Part shown: in pieces, positions 1-7,980 of the stretch
How the letters are laid out: each line of letters starts with the position of its first letter
Numbering within the stretch: position 1 is the stretch's first letter
DNA from: Crocosphaera chwakensis CCY0110
GTDB taxonomy: Bacteria > Cyanobacteriota > Cyanobacteriia > Cyanobacteriales > Microcystaceae
Reading direction: 5' to 3'
Length of the DNA: 24,758 nt
Assembly: GCF_000169335.1 (NCBI RefSeq)
Contig: NZ_AAXW01000065.1
Span: 1-24,758, forward strand
Notes under the pieces: model-generated
The model's input: only the letters and a program-made list of their open reading frames with translations
What the model was told of the DNA's origin: nothing
The model's database searches: none
Position numbers and translations under genes: made by a program

Positions 1-1748
1 TTAATTTGTCCTAAAGAAACTATAGGAATTTTTAGAGAATTAAGCTGATCATTAGGTATTCCAAAAGATAATAATTTAATTTTTTCTTGTTGAACTGCAA
101 TAAAAAACCTGCCATCTTCTAAACAAACTTCAAGGGCTTTAATCATTTCCTCAAATCCCTTACGCTTTTCATTACCATTATCAGCACCAATCAATAAAGT
201 AAACGTATTCGGTTTAATGCCTAAACCTTCTTTTGCTTTTGTTTTAGGAATAGGAATAAATCTATCGGTTTCCACTCCATTCGGAATAACTTCAACTCGT
301 TGATGTTTAAATAAAGCACTTTTGCGGACACAATCCGCTAACCAATAACTAGGAGTAACAATAGTTAAATTTACTCCCGATAATAAATCTAATTTATCTT
401 GTAAAATAGCTGCTGCTAAATTAAATTTATCCTCTTTTAATTGCGGACAATGATCACAATTTGTTTGATACCCATCACATCCAGCAGTATAATGACATCC
501 CCCGGTAAAAGCCCACATATCATGGAGTGTCCAAACAATAGGTTTTCCCAGACTTGCCAACCGTTTTAGGGTTTGGGGAGATTGAAACATCGCTACCCAA
601 TGTAACTGAATAATATCCGCTTCTTGAACTTCCTCTACTTGACTGACATCCCAACCCGGATAGGGAAAATTGAACAGGGTATTAGAAAGCTCAGTACGAT
701 TTTCATTGATATAATGAGTTTGTAAGGTAGTAAACGCCTCTTTTTGAGACTCATCTAACTCAGGTAGAGGGTTGACTAAGCAAACCGTCTCATCCGTTGA
801 AAGTTTATAATTCGCCAACATCAAAGATTTGTGTCCTGCTTGTTGAAGTCCCTTATGCAAACGATAAGTAGCCCTGGCCGCTCCTCCTCCAATATCAATG
901 GTGTTTAATTGAAGAATTTTAAATGGTTGTATATCAGTCTTTCCTGTGATAAAAACCTGTCGCCAATAATTAGGTCGAGATTCAACCGCTTCCACAAACA
1001 AAGAGTCAGGTTTACGAATGCGGCCATCGAGTTGAACATCTAAACTAAACCGCTCAAATTCTGGAATTCTCGACTCATTCGCCTGACAAACTTTGACATC
1101 TGTAAAGCCTGTTTTCCTCAAAATACGTTCTAGGGAATAACGGTCATACATCCATTGATGAACTTCTCCACTGAGACGGAATTTACCCACTTTTAGGGCA
1201 ACTTCCTCAAAATTATCCGTTTCAGGATTAAAAGAAAAAGGTGGTGGTAACTGATTTTTTAAGGGGCGTAATAGTTTGATTAAATTTTCCCCTTCAGCCC
1301 CAATACGGTCGATAACAAAGGATTCATTCGATATATTTTCCTCTGCTAAATAAGCAGCCATTTCTCCCCCAGATTGATGACGAGCCACCTGGTCAAACAT
1401 TTCTAGTAAAATCCAATTATAATTAGCTGTTCCTTCTGCTGACTCTTGACTAGCTTCGTCCAAAGCTTTAAGGTATTGTCTGGCAATTTGTTCTAGGTCA
1501 GGGACAACAACCCGAATTAAACCATTCGGTCTTAAAACCCGATGACATTCTTCTAGAAATCTTTCGGCTTCTCCTTTAGTAAAATGTTCTAAAACATGGG
1601 AGTGATAAACTACATCAAAAGAAGCATCATCAAAGGGAATACCTTTACGTAAATCATAGGCGATTACCCCTTCTTGGGTTGAGACAAAATCCACATTTGT
1701 CCAGTCAGGATGAAAGTGAGAACCGCAACCTAAATTAAGATATTTCAT
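1..1748 (-). CDS. Methyltransferase-GT4 glycosyltransferase fusion, 3' end outside the window
   Basis: This reading frame is open from the ATG at 1748 to the left edge, giving 582 residues without a stop, so the C-terminus is missing. Residues 1-220 look like a small SAM-dependent methyltransferase: motif I is LNLGCGS (4-10), followed by VLEHF (52-56) and a VLRPNGLIRVVVPD strand (71-84). From about residue 277 a GT4-type glycosyltransferase begins, with GGGAARATYRLHKGL near 287-301, then TLHDMWAFTGGCHYTAGC, a CxxCPQL cysteine cluster, and VIPNGVETDRF as in the GT4 linker region. The catalytic C-terminal Rossmann half is only partly inside the window. It is the last visible gene of the minus-strand glycan operon, 50 bp after its upstream neighbour. 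The order methyltransferase-then-GT is the reverse of the two other fusions here. Acceptor and sugar are unknown; assignment to surface-glycan synthesis is inferred from context. Confidence 0.85.
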   Translation of the reverse strand, partial: MKYLNLGCGSHFHPDWTNVDFVSTQEGVIAYDLRKGIPFDDASFDVVYHSHVLEHFTKGEAERFLEECHRVLRPNGLIRVVVPDLEQIARQYLKALDEASQESAEGTANYNWILLEMFDQVARHQSGGEMAAYLAEENISNESFVIDRIGAEGENLIKLLRPLKNQLPPPFSFNPETDNFEEVALKVGKFRLSGEVHQWMYDRYSLERILRKTGFTDVKVCQANESRIPEFERFSLDVQLDGRIRKPDSLFVEAVESRPNYWRQVFITGKTDIQPFKILQLNTIDIGGGAARATYRLHKGLQQAGHKSLMLANYKLSTDETVCLVNPLPELDESQKEAFTTLQTHYINENRTELSNTLFNFPYPGWDVSQVEEVQEADIIQLHWVAMFQSPQTLKRLASLGKPIVWTLHDMWAFTGGCHYTAGCDGYQTNCDHCPQLKEDKFNLAAAILQDKLDLLSGVNLTIVTPSYWLADCVRKSALFKHQRVEVIPNGVETDRFIPIPKTKAKEGLGIKPNTFTLLIGADNGNEKRKGFEEMIKALEVCLEDGRFFIAVQQEKIKLLSFGIPNDQLNSLKIPIVSLGQI

Positions 1749-1798
1749 GAGTCATAAAAACTGAATAAACTGACAGAATGAATCCCGATAAAAATTAT

Positions 1799-3871
1799 TT
1801 AGTTTAGTTTTTCAAATTCTACGTATAGAGTTTGTCCAGGAAACCACTTTTTTAAGCCCTTATTCAAGATTTTTTCGTAATAAGACATGGCTTTTTCACT
1901 GAAGAAAAATTTACCCAATGGTGATACAGAAGACCAATAATCACGATAGCTCGTTAAATATCCCGTCACATGATAGTCTGCTAAGGGTTCTATTTTTACT
2001 TTTGTTAGTTTAATAGGAAAGAGTTTTTCAAGAGATTTAAACGTCGCTGCTGACCATTGAGTCATGTGATGGGGAGGCATATCCAATAAACAATATTGAT
2101 GTTTCAAAAAGCTATGGGCATTGGGAACTCCAAGAATTAATTTCCCCCCTGGTTTTAGGGCTTCAACTGACCAACGGATAAAGTTTTTCGGGTCGCTAAC
2201 GTGTTCTAAAACTTGAAAACTACACACCGCATCATAAGATTCGGGATAATTTTCAGCTACATCTTGTAAATCTAATTGTTTAATCGGTAGCTGTTTCCCT
2301 TCAGCGATTTTGACGGCGTGTTCATTGAGTTCAATTCCCGTAATATTGATCCCTGATTTTTTGGCTTTTTCAATAAAAAAGCCAAATCCTGAACCCACTT
2401 CTAAGGCAGTTTGACAATCGGATAAGTCTTGAAGCGCAAGGGCATATTCCCATTTTTCATCTGTATAATACCAGTCAAATTTATCTAACTGTGCATAAAG
2501 GTTTCCTGACCCTACTGTATCTAAAGGAACAAAAAACTTTAATTGAGTTTGATCGCACTGATAAAGACAAATCTCAGGATAACCTTTTAACTCTTCACTA
2601 ATATCAATTTGAGTATGAAGTTTCCAATCATCAATCAGCTTCTGTGCAGGAATTCTTTCGAGCAATGTTACTGAAGTCGAACCTGTTAAAGGACTAACCA
2701 CAGAAGATTGAGAAGGAGTTTCTAATACTTTAGCGTTAGCTTTGAATTGTTCTCTTGCACTAATTTGAGTTAAAAATAAAGGTGATTCTAAAATTTCTTC
2801 TTTTAAATTAATCCAGCGCTTTCGTATTTTCCAAAACTTACTAGATTCCATCGCTTTAATAATTCCTTCTCTTTGTTGAAGTTGTTCGTTTAACTGAGAT
2901 AATTGTGTTTGAACTTTATTAATCTGATCTCTAAGGAGTTGGTTTTCCTTTTCGATTTGTATTTGTTCTAATTCTTCCCGTTTTTGTTTCAGTTCTTGCT
3001 CAAGACTACAAGACAGTTCTGAAGCTAAGATTTGAGCAAAAATTTGTCGATCTATAATGTGATTAGGCAAGATAATATTGGGATGATTTTGGGTTAAATT
3101 TGTTCTTTTCGTTAATTCAAAAGCAACTTCATTAAAAATTGGGTAAAACTTAGGGTATGGAACTTGATCTAAAGCAACAATCAGATCAACCGATGGAGCG
3201 ATCGCCATTCCATGCTGTGACCAACAAGCTAGGTTCCAAGCTAAGGTTCCGTCCTTCAATTCTCCCCGAAACGCTGCCCGTAGTTGTCTTGTCCAATATT
3301 CTTGTTCTTGGGGATCATCAAACACCCCTTTCAGCAAGTCAGCAGTCTGCACTTCTGGCCACTGTTTCAATTCACTATCATAATGTTGCCAGGCTCGTTT
3401 CCAGGTTGCCCAACCTAAATAGTGAGGGTATTGAGAAAAATAATAGCCATCTTCGACGACCGATGACCCTTGATATCCTTTAATTCCGTTAATATGAGCA
3501 ATTCTTTCATCCTGACGATAATATCGTAATAATTCCTCACAAAAAGCGAAAAAACTAGGGGAAGCATAACAAGCCTCTTCTAAGATAACGGCTTCTTCTA
3601 CCTGAGAAAATATCCAATTCAGGGCAGTTTCTATCCTCTCGTGATGTTCCAAATAGGTATCAGAAAGATAAGTTAAAATTTCACAGTCCCAGTGTATCTC
3701 TTGAATAACTTCTCTGGTTTTCTGACAGTTTGCTTCTTCTTGGATAGAAGCAGAACCATTAGAAAAAATCAATAGGGTTTGAGGACTAACTTTAGCGATC
3801 GCCTCTAGAACTTTTTTGGTCAACTCAGGACGATGACCAATAAAAACAGCGACAGGTGCAGAATATACCAT
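1799..3871 (-). CDS. Fusion: degenerate GT-A glycosyltransferase, coiled coil, KFWK motif, SAM methyltransferase
   Basis: This 690-residue protein has three parts. Residues 1-285 align without gaps, at least to residue 130, with the glycosyltransferase half of the gene at 4718-6556 (shared HRPELT/KRPELT, ALNW/GLNW, SQVEEA, GWATW, RAWQHYD). Its active-site-like motifs are changed: ADGP becomes SNGS (37-40) and EDD becomes EEA (98-100). Residues 290-338 are a coiled coil. Residues 340-357 carry AMESSKFWKIRKRW. Residues 485-600 are a class I methyltransferase with motif I ALEVGSGFGF, acidic GIEL and LEHV, resembling UbiE-type enzymes. I chose the ATG at 3871 because the paralogue starts with a matching MGFSTPVAF; a TTG at 3883 would only add four residues. 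No clear ribosome-binding site is visible. The methyltransferase half looks intact, whereas the glycosyltransferase half may be structural only. Confidence 0.85.
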   Translation of the reverse strand: MVYSAPVAVFIGHRPELTKKVLEAIAKVSPQTLLIFSNGSASIQEEANCQKTREVIQEIHWDCEILTYLSDTYLEHHERIETALNWIFSQVEEAVILEEACYASPSFFAFCEELLRYYRQDERIAHINGIKGYQGSSVVEDGYYFSQYPHYLGWATWKRAWQHYDSELKQWPEVQTADLLKGVFDDPQEQEYWTRQLRAAFRGELKDGTLAWNLACWSQHGMAIAPSVDLIVALDQVPYPKFYPIFNEVAFELTKRTNLTQNHPNIILPNHIIDRQIFAQILASELSCSLEQELKQKREELEQIQIEKENQLLRDQINKVQTQLSQLNEQLQQREGIIKAMESSKFWKIRKRWINLKEEILESPLFLTQISAREQFKANAKVLETPSQSSVVSPLTGSTSVTLLERIPAQKLIDDWKLHTQIDISEELKGYPEICLYQCDQTQLKFFVPLDTVGSGNLYAQLDKFDWYYTDEKWEYALALQDLSDCQTALEVGSGFGFFIEKAKKSGINITGIELNEHAVKIAEGKQLPIKQLDLQDVAENYPESYDAVCSFQVLEHVSDPKNFIRWSVEALKPGGKLILGVPNAHSFLKHQYCLLDMPPHHMTQWSAATFKSLEKLFPIKLTKVKIEPLADYHVTGYLTSYRDYWSSVSPLGKFFFSEKAMSYYEKILNKGLKKWFPGQTLYVEFEKLN
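2801..2854 (-). other. KFWK post-coiled-coil motif, copy 1
   Basis: Residues 340-357 of the 690-residue fusion read AMESSKFWKIRKRWINLK. The segment directly follows a heptad-rich coiled coil and precedes a low-complexity linker to the methyltransferase domain. Matching motifs are in the genes at 4718-6556 and 6618-7793. The aromatic and basic residues would suit an amphipathic helix; its role is unknown. Confidence 0.75.
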
Positions 3872-3942
3872 TGTTTTAAACAATTATTAAATGGTTAAAT
3901 TACATTAAACGTAATACCAACAAAAAATAAGATTAATGAAGG

Positions 3943-4626
3943 TTATCCGAGACGGCGCAGGACAATCATTGAATCCCGTTCTACTAGCCCTAAATCAGCT
4001 GTAATTACGCTCCAACCAGCTTTTTGAGCAATAGAGGCCATGGTTGCTCGATTATTGCGAGGCCACCAAATTTGATCATCAGGTTTTTGTTGAAAGTTAA
4101 GAGGAATACCCCCTTTTTCCCAACCATAATCATCTAATTTATTCCAGTCAGCATATTGATGAATTGCCAAAGCTCCTGGTTTTAGCTTGGATAAAGAATT
4201 TTTAAGAATTTGAGCAATATTTTCCACATTATTGTGACATAACACACCAAAAGACCAAAAAAAGTCAAAATAGTCATCTTCTACCGCAGAAAAAGAATTA
4301 TCCTTAGCAATATGACAGGTTAATCTCCCGCCATAATTTTCAGGGTGAAGCCATTGTTTCACATCTTGAAAGTCAACGACTTGTAATTCTCCTTCAGGAA
4401 TATAGTTTAAAATTGCCCTTGACCAAGATCCTTTTCCTGGCCCTAATTCTAATACTTTTGCATCAGGTTTAAGATGAGGTACAACCGCTTTCAGAAATAC
4501 CTCTCGATAGGAACCTCCTACTAAGTTTTCCTCTTGTATTCTTGTATCATTGGGGGCAAGAGATAACACATCACCACTATCATATCCGTAGTCAAATTCT
4601 TGTTTAAGCCAGTCTATGGTAGGCAT
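3943..4626 (-). CDS. Class I SAM-dependent methyltransferase
   Basis: The product is 227 residues. Motif I is VLELGPGKGSWS (58-69), followed by an acidic strand end LQVVDF (81-86) and a DYFDFFWSFGVLCH motif (118-131) typical of the post-I and motif II region of Rossmann methyltransferases. There is no fused glycosyltransferase, coiled coil or KFWK motif, unlike its neighbours. The ATG at 4626 is the only reasonable start. A GAGGAG sequence at 4641-4646 lies 14 nt upstream, longer than the ideal spacing. It sits inside the glycan operon, with 91 bp on the upstream side and 71 bp on the downstream side. The substrate cannot be read from sequence; methylation of a sugar or lipid-linked glycan is the contextual guess. 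Confidence 0.85.
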   Translation of the reverse strand: MPTIDWLKQEFDYGYDSGDVLSLAPNDTRIQEENLVGGSYREVFLKAVVPHLKPDAKVLELGPGKGSWSRAILNYIPEGELQVVDFQDVKQWLHPENYGGRLTCHIAKDNSFSAVEDDYFDFFWSFGVLCHNNVENIAQILKNSLSKLKPGALAIHQYADWNKLDDYGWEKGGIPLNFQQKPDDQIWWPRNNRATMASIAQKAGWSVITADLGLVERDSMIVLRRLG

Positions 4627-4717
4627 GATTTTTTTTAAATCTCCTCTAAGTTATAGTTAATTAAATACTTATTAAGTATTGCTTCTGAATTATGAGGCAT
4701 TACAAAAATAGGTTAGT

Positions 4718-6556
4718 TTAAAGTTTCTGAATCCATCGAGCCGTATAGTCAACTTCGTGTAGTTTATAAGATAATTGGCGTTCGGCAAAAAATTCATCTA
4801 CTGCTTTTTTGCATCCTGGCCAGTGGCCATAGTCATCAAAAGAAATAAATCCTCCTGGAACTACTGCATCATAAAAGGTTTCTAAACAAAATTTAACGGG
4901 AATATACCAATCAGCATCAATATTGAGTAAAGCAATTTTAGGGATATTAACTTTCGGAAATGTTTCCTCAAACCATCCTTTAAGGATTTCCACCTTGGTC
5001 ATATTCGCATTAACCAAGTTCAATACGGTTAAGACTTGTGAGATATCCCCCACTACTTGTCCCACATATTCTTTAGCTTCTTCTTCGTCCTCTTCTGTGG
5101 TTTCTGGCATTCCAGCAAAAGAATCAAAAAACCAAGCTTTGCGCTCATATTTATAAGAATTAGTGGCAAAATGAGCTAATATAGCTGCTGTACCCCCATT
5201 ACAGACTCCACATTCAATAACATCCCCTGGAATATTCTCTAAATCAATCCGTTGAGATAAATTGTAAAGACTTTCAATTCTTTCTGGCCCCACTAAAGTA
5301 AACGGTTCTACCTTAGCTTGTATGTACTGTAAATGTTTATTTTTTGGAGTAATAGTAGTAGGTTGTGATTCAGGCATAATAATTTCTAATTCTGATGCTA
5401 TCTCATTAACAATAGGCGATAAGGTTTCAACTTCATAAGTTTCATAAGTTTCTGGTACATCTAAGACTATTGATTGAGTAACAGATCCTTCCCATTGCGG
5501 TAAATCATTTCCCTGATTTAAGCCAACTTTACCTTTTAATTTGAACCATTTTTGGCGTAATTTCCAAAATTTGCTTGATTGCATTGCCGTAATTTCTTGT
5601 TGAGTGCTGATAATTTGTTCTTGAAGTTGACGTAATTGTGCGCTTGCTTGTTCAATTTCTTTACGTTTTTTAGCTATCTCACTTTGTTGATAATAAATAT
5701 TAGCTTGGTTAAGGAAAACATATTGACTGGTATAAGCATCAGCTTCATCATTAACTATAACGAAGGGGGGATGTTTTAAGGTATGTATTGCTTGAGTAGG
5801 AAGATTAGCTAAAGGATGATTGAGTTTTGTAAAAGTTGCCTCAACTCCAAAGCCAATATTAGTCACTAAATTAACATCGGGTAAGACAGTTAAACCATTT
5901 TGTAACCAACAAGTATAACCCCAGGCAAAATCCCAAGTATTGATTTCTCCTTGATAGGTTCGCTCTAATACATTTGTCCAATAAGCTTGCTCTTCTGGAT
6001 TAGGAAAAACTGCAGACATTTGACCCCTTTGACGAAATTCTGGCCAATGTTTCATGGTGACATCATAATGTTGCCAGGCTCTTCTCCAAGTCGCCCATCC
6101 CCAAATATGTGGATATTTAGAAAAATAATAACTGTATTGAGTCCGACTTTGACCCAGTTGAAAATTATTACCACTAATTTGCATGATTCTTTCATCATGA
6201 CGGTAATAATCTAGTAAAGTTTCACAAAATTGAAAAAAAGATAAATCGGGTAAACAATCATCTTCAAGAATAATTGCTTCTTCTACTTGAGAAAATACCC
6301 AATTTAACCCACTCGATACCCGTTTTTTGCAACCTAAATTCTGGTCAGAAAAGTTAGTTAAAACTTCGCAATCCCAATCAACTTGTTGAATAATTGCTCT
6401 TGTTTGTTGACATTTCTCAGCTTCTTTTTCTGAGGGGGGGCCATCAGCTACCACCAATAATTGTTTTGGTTGAACTTTAGCGATGACATTAAATACCTTT
6501 TGAGTTAGTTCAGGTCGCTTAAAGATTAGAAAAGCGACAGGGGTTGAGAATCCCAT
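4718..6556 (-). CDS. Fusion: GT-A glycosyltransferase, coiled coil, KFWK motif, TylF-type O-methyltransferase
   Basis: This is a 612-residue bifunctional protein. Residues 1-270 form a GT-A-type glycosyltransferase: PVAFLIFKRPELT near the start, ADGP (37-40), a DxD-like EDDC (98-101), GWATWRRAW (153-161) and a TWDFAW segment (207-212). Residues 285-322 are a short coiled coil and 324-341 carry AMQSSKFWKLRQKW. From about 405 the protein is a TylF/macrocin O-methyltransferase-type domain: VGPERIESLYNL (422-433), GDVIECGVCNGGTA (444-457), FFDSFAGMPE (476-485), LLNIDADWY (543-551), FDDYGHWPGCKKAVDEFF (573-590). TylF enzymes methylate sugar hydroxyls, so sugar transfer followed by O-methylation by one polypeptide is a reasonable reading. 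It lies 61 bp after the sulfotransferase gene in the same operon. Confidence 0.88.
   Translation of the reverse strand: MGFSTPVAFLIFKRPELTQKVFNVIAKVQPKQLLVVADGPPSEKEAEKCQQTRAIIQQVDWDCEVLTNFSDQNLGCKKRVSSGLNWVFSQVEEAIILEDDCLPDLSFFQFCETLLDYYRHDERIMQISGNNFQLGQSRTQYSYYFSKYPHIWGWATWRRAWQHYDVTMKHWPEFRQRGQMSAVFPNPEEQAYWTNVLERTYQGEINTWDFAWGYTCWLQNGLTVLPDVNLVTNIGFGVEATFTKLNHPLANLPTQAIHTLKHPPFVIVNDEADAYTSQYVFLNQANIYYQQSEIAKKRKEIEQASAQLRQLQEQIISTQQEITAMQSSKFWKLRQKWFKLKGKVGLNQGNDLPQWEGSVTQSIVLDVPETYETYEVETLSPIVNEIASELEIIMPESQPTTITPKNKHLQYIQAKVEPFTLVGPERIESLYNLSQRIDLENIPGDVIECGVCNGGTAAILAHFATNSYKYERKAWFFDSFAGMPETTEEDEEEAKEYVGQVVGDISQVLTVLNLVNANMTKVEILKGWFEETFPKVNIPKIALLNIDADWYIPVKFCLETFYDAVVPGGFISFDDYGHWPGCKKAVDEFFAERQLSYKLHEVDYTARWIQKL
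5534..5587 (-). other. KFWK post-coiled-coil motif, copy 2
   Basis: Residues 324-341 of the GT-TylF fusion read AMQSSKFWKLRQKWFKLK. As in the other copies, it comes directly after a predicted coiled coil. Here it separates the glycosyltransferase and methyltransferase halves. Confidence 0.75.
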
Positions 6557-6617
6557 GATTGTTTACTTGTAGTTAATAACTTTAATTTTGTCGGCATTAT
6601 ATCTCACAATAGGGATT

Positions 6618-7793
6618 TTATTCTACTGGCAAGCCTAATAATTTTTTAAATTTTAACCACTGAGTTCGTAGTTTCCAGAATTTAGTCGATTCCATAGCTA
6701 TAATCCGTTCTTGACTTTGCTGGAGTTGAGTTTGAGTTTCTTGGAGTTGAGTTTGAGTTTCTTGGAGTTGAGTTTGAGTTTCTTGGAGTTGAGTTTGAGT
6801 TTCTTGGAGTTGAGTTTGAGTTTCTTGGAGTTGAGTTTGAGTTTCTTGGAGTTGAGTTTGAGTTTCTTGGAGTTGAGTTTGAGTTTCTTGGAGTTGAGTT
6901 TGAGTTTCTTGGAGTTCTTGATTAGTTTGTTCTAATTTTTGTTGTAATGCCTCTTTGATTTGCTGTAATTGACTTTGAGTTTGTTCTAAGTGCTGATTAG
7001 TTTCCGCTAATTGAGTAGTTCGTTGTTTCATCGCACCAACTAGCCCAAGTGGTAAGTAATCTAAGCGTTCTAATGCTACTCCATGAGTATCAATAAAGTC
7101 CGCTAATAATTCACTAGAAAAAAATTCATGCCATGCACCTGCTTGACCCCGTCGAACAAAAGGAATAGTTGGATCTGAAGTTTTAAGTCGATCCATTAAA
7201 TTAAATTGTACTTTTTCTAGTTCCTGCATTTTATTAAACGAAGATGCCTGAACTGCTTCAGCAAGTTTATCAGGATCAACTGGAATTTGAGCAAAATCTA
7301 AAACTTGTTTTAGCGTTTCCTGGGCATTTATTTTCATGTTCTCGTATTTAATTAATAAGAAGTTTTCCCCTCGGTTATCTAGCCAATTGATAACGTGCTG
7401 ACTCCAAGGTGTATAAGTATCAATTTCTCCCTGGTTAAATCTTTCCAAAAAACTTGTAAATTTAGTGTCTTTATCACTTTGATAAAATTGATGAAACTTT
7501 TTTAAATGAAAATAGTAAGAAACAGCTACATCACGTCCATCACGTACTAAATAAACAACTTTATTATACTCCTTAGTAAAGGACTCATGACTCTTAAAAA
7601 ATCTGGGATACTCTAATTTTTGAATATCCACTGAACTTGAATTAAAATGGATATCTGGAACAATGAAATGAGAGTTAGTAAAAGTACATTGATTATTAGT
7701 TAGATAATTACCAATTAAAAATCTGAGCCAAGTGGCTCCTGATTTTGGATAAGATACTAGAAAAATATCGTCAGGTAAAATTTCAAAATCCAC
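6618..7793 (-). CDS. Sulfotransferase with C-terminal heptad-repeat coiled coil and KFWK motif
   Basis: The 391-residue product is a PAPS-dependent sulfotransferase. It has the 5'-phosphosulfate loop YPKSGATWLRF (15-25), a KSHES segment with candidate catalytic His69, the 3'-phosphate motif VVYLVRDGRDVAVSYY (79-94) and the late RRGQAGAWHEFF (214-225). Residues 255-365 are a coiled coil, including nine exact LQETQTQ heptads at 294-356. The C-terminus is AMESTKFWKLRTQW plus a short tail. The start is GTG at 7793: the frame has a TAA about 60 nt upstream and no ATG between. It is the first gene of the glycan operon. Sulfated exopolysaccharides are well known in cyanobacteria, so a glycan acceptor is likely, but this is inferred from the neighbours. 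Confidence 0.88.
   Translation of the reverse strand: MDFEILPDDIFLVSYPKSGATWLRFLIGNYLTNNQCTFTNSHFIVPDIHFNSSSVDIQKLEYPRFFKSHESFTKEYNKVVYLVRDGRDVAVSYYFHLKKFHQFYQSDKDTKFTSFLERFNQGEIDTYTPWSQHVINWLDNRGENFLLIKYENMKINAQETLKQVLDFAQIPVDPDKLAEAVQASSFNKMQELEKVQFNLMDRLKTSDPTIPFVRRGQAGAWHEFFSSELLADFIDTHGVALERLDYLPLGLVGAMKQRTTQLAETNQHLEQTQSQLQQIKEALQQKLEQTNQELQETQTQLQETQTQLQETQTQLQETQTQLQETQTQLQETQTQLQETQTQLQETQTQLQETQTQLQQSQERIIAMESTKFWKLRTQWLKFKKLLGLPVE
6645..6698 (-). other. KFWK post-coiled-coil motif, copy 3
   Basis: Residues 366-383 of the sulfotransferase read AMESTKFWKLRTQWLKFK. Here the motif is practically the C-terminus, with eight residues after it, so it cannot be only an inter-domain linker. 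Confidence 0.75.
6720..6908. repeat. Nine tandem 21-bp units inside the sulfotransferase gene
   Basis: Nine consecutive 21-bp units of the form TTGGAGTTGAGTTTGAGTTT plus C (plus-strand view) run without interruption. They differ only at the first base of unit 1 (C instead of T). Each unit encodes one LQETQTQ heptad on the minus strand. Identity at third codon positions shows recent duplication or homogenisation, not just selection for a heptad pattern. Unit number is expected to vary between strains by slippage or recombination. Confidence 0.95.
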
Positions 7794-7980
7794 TTTTTTT
7801 TCGTTCTTTGATGAAACTAACTTTATGAAAGGATACTTTTTAAAAAAAGCTTAGGTCAAGGCGAAATGGTTACTGTCACGGCTAAAAAGTTCCGATTGGT
7901 ATATAACAAGTCATCTGACGAGCTTATTGTACATTTTTACCATACTTTGAGGCTATTAAGCTTGGTTCAATCAATCAACC

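Noticed and set aside
3157..3483. Plus-strand 108-residue frame
   Set aside because: It lies wholly within the well-supported glycosyltransferase domain on the minus strand and has no recognisable content.
6720..6908. CRISPR-like array
   Set aside because: The units are directly adjacent 21-mers without unique spacers and encode an in-frame heptad repeat.
6711..6935. A plus-strand frame encoding repeated LELSLSF
   Set aside because: It is the antisense reading of the nine 21-bp repeats in the sulfotransferase coiled coil, not a gene.
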